DNA of 64,000 nucleotides, from contig JAQTXH010000001.1 of NCBI GenBank assembly GCA_028688905.1, positions 1,253,512-1,317,511 on the forward strand, read 5' to 3'. Shown here one piece after another: positions 45,201-52,742 of this stretch. Under the pieces are notes generated by a model. That model searched no databases. It was not told where the DNA came from and saw nothing but the letters and a program-made list of their open reading frames with translations. This DNA is from Acidiphilium sp. Its GTDB lineage: Bacteria > Pseudomonadota > Alphaproteobacteria > Acetobacterales > Acetobacteraceae. How positions within the stretch are numbered: position 1 is the first letter of the stretch; every line of letters begins with the position of its first letter. The position numbers and the translations under genes were made by a program.

Positions 45201-46035
45201 ACTGGGCGATGGGAGAACGCAGGCACGGATCACCGCCGGCAATCAGATCAAGTCAAGCGCCGTTGATCAGCCCAATCCAAACGTCAAACCCAGACTGATC
45301 GCCCTGGCCTCGGGCAAGGGCGGCGTGGGTAAAACCTGGCTCAGCCTGACTCTGGCGCAGGCCCTGAGCCGCCGCCGACGCGTACTGGTATTCGACGCCG
45401 ATTTCGGCCTTGCCAACGCGGATATTCAACTTGGTCATCTGCCGGGGGTTGACCTTGGCACCACCATCCGTGACGGGGCAAACCTGCGCGACAGTATCAT
45501 TACGGTCGAGCAGGGCGGGTTCGATCTGATTGCCGGGCATTCAGGGTCGGGGGCGTTGGCTGGGATTTCAACCGTCACCATGGCGAAACTGCTGAATAAC
45601 CTTGCATCCGTGACCGAGGGGTATGACGTCGTGTTGTTCGACCTTGGCACCGGCATCGAAGCCGCAACGCGCCAAGTCGCGGCGCACGCCGACACCGTTG
45701 TTCTGGTCTCGACCGAAGATCCCGCGAGCCTGACCGATGCCTATGCGGTACTCAAACTACTCAAACGCGACCGGACCGACCTGGGCCTCGCGGTCGATGC
45801 CCGCATTGTGGTCAATCAGGCGCGGTCCGAGGCCGCCGGCAAGCGAGCGCATGCCGCCCTGGCCCGCGCGGCGCGGGGCTTTTTGCGGATCGATCCTCCA
45901 TTGCTTGGAATTATCGGTCGGGATGAACGGGTCGCCGAGGCCATCAGGGGACAACGGCTCTTGTTGTCACAGTTTCCGCAATCGCCAGCGGCAGGCAGCG
46001 TCATGGCGATTGCCCGCCGGTTGATGACGCGGTGA
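45190..46035 (+). CDS. flhG: FlhG/FleN-type MinD-like ATPase
   Basis: FlhG limits flagellar number, acting with FlhF. The 281-residue product has the deviant Walker A SGKGGVGKTWLSLTLAQAL near residue 42, VLVFDADFGLANADIQLG, YDVVLFDLGTGIE (Walker B) and VNQARSEAAG. This is the FlhG/YlxH branch of the ParA/MinD family. The start overlaps the flhF end by 11 bases. It ends the flagellar operon and is convergent with xerD, with 8 bases between the stops. Confidence 0.92.
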   Translation: MQHELGDGRTQARITAGNQIKSSAVDQPNPNVKPRLIALASGKGGVGKTWLSLTLAQALSRRRRVLVFDADFGLANADIQLGHLPGVDLGTTIRDGANLRDSIITVEQGGFDLIAGHSGSGALAGISTVTMAKLLNNLASVTEGYDVVLFDLGTGIEAATRQVAAHADTVVLVSTEDPASLTDAYAVLKLLKRDRTDLGLAVDARIVVNQARSEAAGKRAHAALARAARGFLRIDPPLLGIIGRDERVAEAIRGQRLLLSQFPQSPAAGSVMAIARRLMTR

Positions 46036-46043
46036 TGGCGCGC

Positions 46044-46955
46044 TCAATCACCGGGTGGTTTTGCCGGCACGAATCGGGCAAGCGGATGATGCGTCTCGAC
46101 CAGACGTTGCAGGCGCTCGGCAAGGATGTGCGTGTAGATTTGGGTGGTCGAAATGTCAGCGTGGCCGAGCAGTTTTTGCAGGCTGCGCAGATCGGCCCCG
46201 CGCGCGAGCAAATGCGAGGCGAACGAATGGCGCAGCACGTGGGGCGACAGCCGGGCGGGATCGATTTCCGCCTGAAGGGCGACGCGCTTGAGCAGCAGGG
46301 CAAATCCCTGGCGGGTCATCGCTGTGCCCCGCGAGCGTCCGGGAAACAGGAAACGGGCACCTTTGGGGTGCGCCGCCCGCAACGCGCTGGCAGCATCGCG
46401 CGCCACCGCAGACAATGGCACGATGCGCTCGCGGCCACCTTTGCCCTTGATCAGGAGCAGGATAGCATCGGTCGAAAGAGCCGACGCTGGAAGTGCCAGC
46501 AGTTCGGAAACCCGCATGCCAGAGCCGTAAAGGATTTCGAGCCCCGCGCGGGCAACCCGGCCGGGTGCGCCGGGAATCGTGGCGGCGGTAGCCAACAGGG
46601 CATCGACCTCGGCTTCACTCAGAAAGCGAGGTAACGTGGCAGGGAGCCTCGGTCCCACCGACAATGCGGTAGGATCGTCGGTGCGCTGGCCCTCGCGCAG
46701 CAGAAATCGCTGGAATTGCCGCAACGACGACAGCCGGCGCGCCTGGGTGCGGGCAGACAGACCCTGGCCCGCGAGGCCGGCCAGATAATCGGCGACCAAG
46801 CCAGCATCCGCCTGCGCCGGATTAGCCCCGCGCGCCGCGCATGTGGCGGCAAAATCGGCGAGATCAGCCTGGTACGCCACGATTGTATTGCGTGCGGCAC
46901 CGCGCTCGGCCGCCATCGATTCCAGAAACGCCTCGATATGTCGCTCTATCGCCAT
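46044..46955 (-). CDS. xerD: Site-specific tyrosine recombinase XerD
   Basis: Resolves chromosome dimers at dif with XerC. The 303-residue protein has an N-terminal SAM-like core-binding domain (HIEAFLESMAAERGAARNTIVAYQADL) and a catalytic domain with Arg in EILYGSGMRVSELLAL, Lys in KGKGGRERIVPL, HVLRHSFASHLL (His and Arg), His in LLGHADISTTQIYTH and the nucleophile Tyr in the same segment. Divergent placement against aroK is the conserved alphaproteobacterial arrangement, so it is chromosomal XerD rather than an integrase. Confidence 0.93.
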   Translation of the reverse strand: MAIERHIEAFLESMAAERGAARNTIVAYQADLADFAATCAARGANPAQADAGLVADYLAGLAGQGLSARTQARRLSSLRQFQRFLLREGQRTDDPTALSVGPRLPATLPRFLSEAEVDALLATAATIPGAPGRVARAGLEILYGSGMRVSELLALPASALSTDAILLLIKGKGGRERIVPLSAVARDAASALRAAHPKGARFLFPGRSRGTAMTRQGFALLLKRVALQAEIDPARLSPHVLRHSFASHLLARGADLRSLQKLLGHADISTTQIYTHILAERLQRLVETHHPLARFVPAKPPGD

Positions 46956-46983
46956 GCGATGATTGTGGTAAGCCGCTCAGACC

Positions 46984-48654
46984 ATGCTCGACAAGTCCAG
47001 CCACGTTCGGCCCGTTGACACAGCACTCGGCCAGAGCAGCGGCGCGCGCAGCATCGTGCTGGTCGGGCTGATGGGTGCCGGCAAATCAGTGATCGGCAAA
47101 CGGTTGGCCGCCAAGCTCAATTTGCCGTTCCATGATTCCGATCTGGAGATCGAGGCGGCCGCCGGCATAAGCGTGGCCGAAATTTTTTCCCGTCATGGCG
47201 AGTCCTATTTCCGGGCAGGCGAGCGCCGGGTGATCGCACGGCTGCTGGCGGACGGACCGATCGTGCTGGCAACCGGCGGCGGTGCATTCATGGACGCACA
47301 AACGCGCACACTGATCGCCGCGCGCGGTATCGCCGTCTGGATGCGGGCACCAATTCCGGTGCTGCTGCGCCGGGTCGCCGGTCGTACCCATCGGCCACTG
47401 CTGAATGCGGGCGATCCCGCCGGTGTGCTCATGCGGCTTTCAGCGGCGCGCGCGCCGGTTTATGCTGAGGCCGATATCATCATCGACAGTACCGAGGACC
47501 CACCCGACATGACAACCGATGCCGTTCTGGCCGCACTCGCCCGCCATGTAACGGCGCGGATCATCCCCGTCGATCTGCCAGATGCGGGGTATTCGGTGGT
47601 CATCGGGCGCGGCATCCTGGCTGGAGCCGGCGCGCGCCTTGCCGCCGCGTTACCGCAACGCCGGGTGATCGTGGTGACCGACGAACATGTCGCGGCAGCG
47701 CATCTGCCTCGATTGACGGGCGCGCTCGATGATGCCGGATTTATCCACGATACGCTGATTGTGCCGCCCGGCGAGGCCTCGAAAAGCCTGACGCGGTTTA
47801 CCGATCTGATCGAGGCGATTCTGGCGCTGAAGCCGGAGCGCCAAACCGCGATCGTGGCTTTGGGCGGCGGGGTCGTCGGCGATCTGGCCGGGTTTGCCGC
47901 TGCGGCGACGCTGCGGGGCCTCCCGTTCGCGCAGATCCCCACGTCGCTGCTGGCGCAGGTGGATTCCAGCGTGGGCGGCAAGACCGGGATAAATTCGCGG
48001 CATGGCAAAAACCTGATCGGCGCGTTTCACCAGCCGCGCATCGTGATCATCGACAGCGACACGCTGGCAACATTGCCCCGGCGGGAGGCGGCGGCCGGCT
48101 ACGCGGAAATCCTCAAGGCCGGGCTGATCGCCAACGTCGCCCTGTATGAATGGTGCGAGGCACATGGCGTGGCGCTGCTCGATGGCGATCGTGATCTGCA
48201 GGAAACCGCGATCGCTCGCGCCGTGGCGTTCAAGGCCGGCGTAGTGGTGGCCGATCCGCACGAAACCGCCGGACACGATGGCCGCGCCCTGCTCAACCTT
48301 GGCCATAGTTTCGCACATACCTTCGAGGCCGAAACCGGTTTTGGTGCGGCCCTACTGCACGGTGAGGCGGTGGCGATCGGGCTGGTATGTGCGTTCGATT
48401 TATCAGCGCGGCTCGGCCATTGCGACCCGGCCATCGCACCTCGGATCGCGGCGCATCTGGTGGACGTTGGGTTGCCACAGCGGATCGATGGCTGGCCGGC
48501 CGAGGCGCTCCTGGCGCATATGCGGAGCGACAAGAAAATGCGGGATGGTAAACTGGCCTTCGTGCTGGCGCGCGGCATTGGCGCGGCGTTCACCAGCAGT
48601 GATGTGCCACCGGCAGCGGTACGCGAAACCCTGCTTGCGTGCGGTGCGCGGTAA
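46984..48654 (+). CDS. aroKB: Fused shikimate kinase / 3-dehydroquinate synthase
   Basis: A single 556-residue chain carrying two steps of aromatic amino-acid synthesis. Residues 20-185 are AroK: P-loop VGLMGAGKSVIGKRLA (27-42), FHDSDLEIE, FRAGERRVIARL and ATGGGAFM. Residues 195-556 are AroB: VTDEHVAAAHL, PPGEASKSL, ALGGGVVGDLAGFAAA, PTSLLAQVDSSVGGKTGIN, the metal-binding YAEILKAG and LNLGHSFAHTFE. In most bacteria these are separate adjacent genes. There is no stop or frame change between the halves, so the fusion is real in this sequence. Confidence 0.95.
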   Translation: MLDKSSHVRPVDTALGQSSGARSIVLVGLMGAGKSVIGKRLAAKLNLPFHDSDLEIEAAAGISVAEIFSRHGESYFRAGERRVIARLLADGPIVLATGGGAFMDAQTRTLIAARGIAVWMRAPIPVLLRRVAGRTHRPLLNAGDPAGVLMRLSAARAPVYAEADIIIDSTEDPPDMTTDAVLAALARHVTARIIPVDLPDAGYSVVIGRGILAGAGARLAAALPQRRVIVVTDEHVAAAHLPRLTGALDDAGFIHDTLIVPPGEASKSLTRFTDLIEAILALKPERQTAIVALGGGVVGDLAGFAAAATLRGLPFAQIPTSLLAQVDSSVGGKTGINSRHGKNLIGAFHQPRIVIIDSDTLATLPRREAAAGYAEILKAGLIANVALYEWCEAHGVALLDGDRDLQETAIARAVAFKAGVVVADPHETAGHDGRALLNLGHSFAHTFEAETGFGAALLHGEAVAIGLVCAFDLSARLGHCDPAIAPRIAAHLVDVGLPQRIDGWPAEALLAHMRSDKKMRDGKLAFVLARGIGAAFTSSDVPPAAVRETLLACGAR

Positions 48655-48667
48655 CCATATTCAACAC

Positions 48668-49303
48668 ATGTACACCCCTCCCGCCTTCGCCGAAGACGAC
48701 CCCGCGACAATTGCCGCGATCATGCGCGCCACCCGCCTGCCGGTTCTGATTTCGGCGAGCGCCGCTGGCATCGAGGCAACGCATATGCCACTGATCTATC
48801 ATCCGGAACCCGCGCCGTCGGGGCGGTTGATCGGTCACGTCGCACGCGGTAATCCGCAGTGGAAGTCATTGCGCGACGGTGCCACGGCGATGGCGATTTT
48901 CCAAGCCCATGATTTCTATGTTTCACCGAACTGGTACGCGACGAAGCGCGAGACCGGGCGCGTAGTGCCCACGTGGAATTACGAGGCGGTGCATGCCTAT
49001 GGCCAAATTGAAATCGTCGAGGATGCGGCGCGCCTGCACGAGATTGTTGACGCTCTGACCAACCGCCACGAGGCGAGCCAACCGCGGCCCTGGCACGTGA
49101 ACGACGCCCCAGCGGATTACATCGCGTCGCAACTCAAAGGCATCGTCGGCGTGGTCATGACGATAACCCGCGTGATCGGCAAACGAAAGCTCAGCCAGAA
49201 TCGCCCGGAGGCGGATCGGCGCGGCGTTGCCACAGGACTCGATGCAGCCGGAGATACCGCCTCGGCAGCGGTCATGCGCGCGATGAACGAGCCGGGAACC
49301 TAG
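48668..49303 (+). CDS. PaiB-like FMN-binding protein
   Basis: A 211-residue member of the FMN-binding negative transcriptional regulator (PaiB) family. It starts MYTPPAFAEDD and has ATHMPLIYHP, GRLIGHVARGNPQWKSL, HDFYVSPNWYATK and VPTWNYEAVHAYG, all family-typical, ending with KRKLSQNRPEADRRGV. In Bacillus, PaiB is linked to repression of sporulation and degradative enzymes; elsewhere it may be a pyridoxamine-oxidase-like flavoprotein. ATG 48668 is used, since the upstream part of the longer frame is the aroB shadow. Confidence 0.88.
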   Translation: MYTPPAFAEDDPATIAAIMRATRLPVLISASAAGIEATHMPLIYHPEPAPSGRLIGHVARGNPQWKSLRDGATAMAIFQAHDFYVSPNWYATKRETGRVVPTWNYEAVHAYGQIEIVEDAARLHEIVDALTNRHEASQPRPWHVNDAPADYIASQLKGIVGVVMTITRVIGKRKLSQNRPEADRRGVATGLDAAGDTASAAVMRAMNEPGT

Positions 49304-49372
49304 ATGTGGGTTGCGGCCAGGGGACGAACCTCGACGGCCCTGATCTCAGCCGCGCATCCGAGCCGACCTATA

Positions 49373-50068
49373 TTACCCGATCCATCGCCACACGCCCGCA
49401 TGAAAACCTGTGAGCGGGATATGCGCCCAGGTTGCCACGAGCCAAACAACCAGGCCACCAGCCAGGGCATGCCAGCCAAAGCCCCCCAAACGCGTACGAC
49501 CAGCCGCCACTGCCTGGAACGGCCAATAGCTCGTCTTCGCCTCCCAGCTGCGCCACCTCTCGGGTTGCAGGGTTTCCTTCTTGCGATCCTGTAGTGTTGA
49601 GCCCACCAGTGCCAGAACGATGATCGAGCCGGCGAGGATGATGTTGGCGGCGATCGGATAGATCGCGATGTGGCAGGCCCCCCATAGCGCGAACGACCAG
49701 TTCATCGGATGTCGTGTGATGGCAAACACACCGCGGGCAGCACCGGGTAATTGCCCTGGCGGCCCGGGGTTTACCAAAGCCGGATTACCGACCAAAGATC
49801 CCACGAGCAGGATCGAAGCCAGCAACATCACGGCCGTGACGAGTGCCCATAGGGCGTTGCCCACATGCCAGAGCGGCGGGCTGGCAGGTGCTGCGCGGTA
49901 TGCCAGCGCAAGCCAGATGAGCGCCGCCACGGCCACAACCGAATACAACCCGAGGAAAGCGCCCTCGCCGATCGCGGTGACGATCGGCTTCCGCAATGGG
50001 TGCGATAGCAAAAAGTGGGATCCCACAAAGCTAATTGCCGCTGCCGAAACTTGAAGTGTCCCTTCCAT
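49373..50068 (-). CDS. NnrU-like integral membrane protein
   Basis: A 231-residue membrane protein with about six hydrophobic segments. NnrU-family features are AISFVGSHFLLSHPLRKPIV and RGVFAITRHPMNWSFALWGACH, the latter like the isoprenylcysteine methyltransferase/NnrU core, plus the loop DRKKETLQPERWRSW. NnrU is linked to nitric-oxide and nitrite metabolism in some alphaproteobacteria, but no denitrification genes adjoin here, so the role is open. ATG 50068 follows AGGAGA, and that leader is duplicated. Confidence 0.85.
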   Translation of the reverse strand: MEGTLQVSAAAISFVGSHFLLSHPLRKPIVTAIGEGAFLGLYSVVAVAALIWLALAYRAAPASPPLWHVGNALWALVTAVMLLASILLVGSLVGNPALVNPGPPGQLPGAARGVFAITRHPMNWSFALWGACHIAIYPIAANIILAGSIIVLALVGSTLQDRKKETLQPERWRSWEAKTSYWPFQAVAAGRTRLGGFGWHALAGGLVVWLVATWAHIPLTGFHAGVWRWIG

Positions 50069-50070
50069 CG

Positions 50071-50098
50071 TGATCTCCTGACGCCTGATCTCCTGACG
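50071..50098 (-). repeat. Duplicated ribosome-binding leader of the NnrU-like gene
   Basis: TGATCTCCTGACG occurs at 50071-50083 and again at 50086-50098 (period 15). On the minus strand each copy carries GTCAGGAGATCA, so two Shine-Dalgarno sequences stand in series before ATG 50068. Only the proximal copy has correct spacing. Confidence 0.85.
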
Positions 50099-50344
50099 AT
50101 TGACAAGCGCGCGACAGCGCAGCCCTGAACGAGTGACTTCTATTATGGGGTATCGTCGGCAGAAAACCTTCGATTCCAAGTTCCCGTATACTGCCTCAAT
50201 CGACACCGTTTGTCGCATAGAAATTGCAGGACCCTACGAGACATGTTGGGCTGCGGCCGGTGGGTGACGCCAACAGATGTTTTCCGTTCAAGGATTTAGC
50301 TCTCGCGTGTTCTTGTTTTGTCCGCTTATGCTACAATTTAGGCA

Positions 50345-50371
50345 GTCCGCTAGTTAGGCGGTCCGCTAACT
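50345..50371. promoter_or_regulatory. Possible operator palindrome upstream of adhesin
   Basis: AGTTAG (50352-50357) and CTAACT (50366-50371) flank GCGGTCCG, giving an almost perfect dyad apart from one extra G. GTCCGCTA is repeated directly at 50345-50352 and 50361-50368, and GTTAGGCG recurs near 50381. The cluster lies ~300 bases before the adhesin promoter. The regulator is unknown. Confidence 0.4.
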
Positions 50372-50401
50372 TCGGGCCAAGTTAGGCGATAACAGGTCGT
50401 G

Positions 50402-50427
50402 CCAGACAATATCACCAGACAATATCA
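50402..50427. repeat. Tandem 13-mer in the adhesin upstream region
   Basis: CCAGACAATATCA is repeated head to tail at 50402-50414 and 50415-50427. It may be a pair of binding sites or a slippage product. The rest of the gene-free stretch 50219-50660 is unusually AT-rich for this genome and shows no coding potential. Confidence 0.7.
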
Positions 50428-50660
50428 CCATAACGTTACTGCTGCCCCACACGCACGAACTTGGTCCAATAGAAAATGTCTGGGATCATGGGCGGCAACA
50501 AGTTGAGCCACTTCCTCAGAGTAGCAACCAGAAGATGCACGATACCTCAAAAAAAGCTTTAAACTTCATAACCAGCACTCCCGCCAGTACTTCCGCAAGA
50601 ATTACCTAAGCTACAACTAGAGATTGGTCGCATGTTAATAGGTCAATTGTTAGGGAGATC

Positions 50661-50669
50661 TGGTATACT
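50661..50669 (+). promoter_or_regulatory. Extended -10 promoter of the adhesin gene
   Basis: TGGTATACT contains the extended -10 TGn plus TATACT at 50664-50669, one mismatch from TATAAT. A -35 box at proper spacing (GGTCAA at 50641) is weak, consistent with an extended -10 promoter. The start of transcription would fall near 50676, giving a leader of about 80 bases. Confidence 0.45.
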
Positions 50670-50692
50670 GATGGTCTATTCTTGCTTCACTC

Positions 50693-50746
50693 TCCCTGAT
50701 TCGCTACCGTTTCGTCTCTGGCGCGGATTATCCGCGCCTTCAGGGA
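50693..50746 (+). promoter_or_regulatory. Structured 5' leader masking the adhesin ribosome-binding site
   Basis: TCCCTGA (50693-50699) is the exact complement of TCAGGGA (50740-50746), which contains the Shine-Dalgarno AGGGA for ATG 50756. Nested inside is a perfect hairpin GGCGCGGA-TTA-TCCGCGCC (50720-50738). If the outer 7-bp stem forms, translation is blocked. This is the layout of an RNA thermometer or ligand- or protein-controlled switch; function is inferred only from complementarity. Confidence 0.5.
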
Positions 50747-50755
50747 AATAAAACA

Positions 50756-52474
50756 ATGCCAAACAGAAAATCATTCAAACAATCCATGGCCGGCACAGTT
50801 TCGGCGCGCGCGCTCTGCGCCTGCCTGCTCATCGCCGGACTCTCCGGACCCGCCTGGGCACAGACGGTCTCTGGCGGCACCGGAACCGGTGCCACCAACG
50901 GTGTTTGCAAGCAGGATGGCGTTGGCGACGTGGCCTGCGGGAGCAACAGCACGGCCAGCGGGACCAACAGTACCGCCAGCGGCGCTGGCAGCATGGCCAG
51001 CGGGATCACCAGCACGGCCAACGGAAGCGGCAGCACGGCGAGCGGTGTTGGCAGCATGGCCAGCGGAGGCCACAGCACGGCCAGCGGGTACCTCAGCACA
51101 GCCAGCGGGGGCGACAGCACGGCCAGCGGAGTCGGCAGCACGGCTAACGGGAGCAAAAGTATCGCCAGCGCGGCCGGTAGCACGGCCAGCGGGAGCAACA
51201 GCACGGCCAGCGGAATCAACAGTACCGCTAACGGAGCGGGCAGCATGGCCAGCGGGATCACCAGCACGGCCAACGGGAGCGGCAGCACGGCCAGCGGCGT
51301 TGGCAGCATGGCCAGCGGGGGCAACAGCACGGCCAGCGGGTATCTCAGCACAGCCAGCGGGGGAGACAGCACGGCCAGCGCGACCGGTAGTACGGCTAGC
51401 GGGAGCAACAGCACGGCCAGCGGAATCAACAGTACCGCTAACGGAGCGGGCAGCATGGCCAGCGGGATCACCAGCACGGCCAACGGGAGCGGCAGCACGG
51501 CCAGCGGCGTTGGCAGCATGGCCAGCGGAGGCCACAGCACGGCCAGCGGGTACCTCAGCACAGCCAGCGGGGGCGACAGCACGGCCAGCGGGGCCGGCGG
51601 TACGGCCAGCGGGAGCAATAGCACGGCCAGCGGAACCAACAGCACCGCCACCGGAGCTTTCAGCACGGCTAGCGGCAGTGGCGACATTGCCTCCGGTGCC
51701 AATGCCACGACAACCGTCGCTTCCGGAGCGACTCAGACCAACGGCAACATTGCCATTGGCAGTGATACCGGGACCGTCTCCGGCGCGGCAACGCCCATCG
51801 CCACCACGGCCAATGGTGGCAATTCCATCGCCATCGGCAGCGGGGCGCAAGCCAATGGCGCAGGTGCCATCGCCCAGGGTCAGAATGCTCAAGCCCAATA
51901 TGAGGATTCCGTTGCCATCGGTACCGGCGCGCAGGCCAACGCCGACCCGACGACGGCAATCGGCAGTAACGCCATTGCCAATGCCAGCAACAGCACCGCC
52001 GTAGGGGCCAATTCCACGGCCAACGGCGTCGATTCGGTGGCACTCGGCCAAGGTTCCGTCGCAAACCGGGCCGATACGGTGTCGGTCGGTGACGCGGCAA
52101 CCGGATTCAATCGGCAGCTCACCAACGTCGCACCGGGAACGATGCCGACCGATGCGGTCAATCTTGGCCAGTTGAACAACAGTCTCGCCGAAGCTCAGGC
52201 CAATGACTATGCCTACACCAACCAGGCCGTCGGCGCAGTCCAGCGCCAAGCCTACCAGGGCGTCGCCGCTGCACTGGCCTCACCCGGCATTCCTGAACTC
52301 GCGCCGGGCAAGAAATGGGTCGGATTGAAGATGGGCGAGTACGGCGGACAAACCGCCATGGGCGCGGCTTTCGCGTATCAGATCAACGAACATGCGAATG
52401 CGGGCATCACGCTTGCAAAAAGCTTCCAGGGCGGCCCTATCGCGTTTTCTGCCCAGGTCGGTTACGCTTGGTAG
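50756..52474 (+). CDS. Trimeric autotransporter adhesin, YadA type
   Basis: A 572-residue surface adhesin. The signal peptide is residues 1-35, cut after PAWA before QTVSGG. From residue 63 to about 314 the head consists of 7-residue units of the form xxSTASG, the YadA left-handed beta-roll repeat. A more varied head region follows with NIAIGSDTG, NSIAIGSGAQANGAGAIAQGQNAQAQ and DSVAIGTGAQA. A short neck (NVAPGTMPTDAVNLGQLN) and helical stalk lead to the membrane anchor from about 498, VQRQAYQGVAAALA, ending in aromatic FSAQVGYAW. The stalk is very short, with the head directly above the anchor. The gene is monocistronic with its own terminator. Confidence 0.93.
   Translation: MPNRKSFKQSMAGTVSARALCACLLIAGLSGPAWAQTVSGGTGTGATNGVCKQDGVGDVACGSNSTASGTNSTASGAGSMASGITSTANGSGSTASGVGSMASGGHSTASGYLSTASGGDSTASGVGSTANGSKSIASAAGSTASGSNSTASGINSTANGAGSMASGITSTANGSGSTASGVGSMASGGNSTASGYLSTASGGDSTASATGSTASGSNSTASGINSTANGAGSMASGITSTANGSGSTASGVGSMASGGHSTASGYLSTASGGDSTASGAGGTASGSNSTASGTNSTATGAFSTASGSGDIASGANATTTVASGATQTNGNIAIGSDTGTVSGAATPIATTANGGNSIAIGSGAQANGAGAIAQGQNAQAQYEDSVAIGTGAQANADPTTAIGSNAIANASNSTAVGANSTANGVDSVALGQGSVANRADTVSVGDAATGFNRQLTNVAPGTMPTDAVNLGQLNNSLAEAQANDYAYTNQAVGAVQRQAYQGVAAALASPGIPELAPGKKWVGLKMGEYGGQTAMGAAFAYQINEHANAGITLAKSFQGGPIAFSAQVGYAW
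50942..51697 (+). repeat. 21-bp (7-residue) repeat array with a 210-bp higher-order unit
   Basis: About 36 consecutive 21-base units encode xxSTASG-type heptads. They are organised in blocks that each begin SNSTASG: block 1, 50942-51193 (12 units); block 2, 51194-51403 (10); block 3, 51404-51613 (10); partial block 4, 51614-51697 (4). Blocks 2 and 3 are nearly identical unit for unit, and block 1 differs by two extra units (VGSTANG, SKSIASA). Recent duplication of a 210-base segment is the simplest reading. Confidence 0.92.
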
Positions 52475-52496
52475 TTAGTTCAAACACCTGAGTCAT

Positions 52497-52543
52497 CCAA
52501 CCCATGGGTGGGCAACTGCCTATGGGTTGGCGTGGTGCTTTTT
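52497..52543 (+). terminator. Rho-independent terminator of the adhesin gene
   Basis: CCAACCCAT (52497-52505) pairs perfectly with ATGGGTTGG (52522-52530), and TTTTT follows at 52539-52543 after CGTGGTGC. It lies 23 bases after the adhesin stop. From here to the cinA-like gene (52544-52742) I see no gene, only the hairpin repeat at 52708. Confidence 0.75.
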
Positions 52544-52707
52544 CTTGGATTTCGCCCCACGTCGCTCGCCGAACCCGTAACGGCCATCCGTCTCGAAACC
52601 ACCCCGCACTCGGCTGCACGCGGCGTTTGTGCGCCGCCTACTCGGCATCCGCCTACCGCCCCTCAATAACCGGGCAGATCAGCCGCCAGCCCAAGCGAAC
52701 AAATAGC

Positions 52708-52740
52708 CTTTGGTTCTTTTTTCCAAAAAACCGCTTGCTT
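52708..52740. repeat. Hairpin repeat, copy 1
   Basis: CTTTGGTTCTTTTTTCCAAA continues into AAACCGCTTGCTT. It shares the frame CTTTGGTTCTTT-TTT-CAA-AAA-A-C-GCTTGCTT with the copy at 63371 and forms an A/T-rich hairpin just past the stop of the cinA-like gene. Confidence 0.65.
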
Positions 52741-52742
52741 CC

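Noticed and set aside
46044..46955. XerD as a phage or island integrase
   Set aside because: It has XerD length and motifs, sits divergent from aroK as in other alphaproteobacteria, and no attachment repeats or mobile genes adjoin.
50942..51697. Regularly spaced repeats suggestive of a CRISPR array
   Set aside because: The 21-base period is in frame, there are no unique spacers of 30-40 bases, and the units encode the YadA-type heptads.
50740..52249. Long minus-strand ORFs opposite the adhesin, encoding PLAVL- and AGRA-type repeats
   Set aside because: They mirror the 21-base repeats of the real gene in other frames. Low-complexity antisense reading frames are expected from such repeats and have no start signals or family features.
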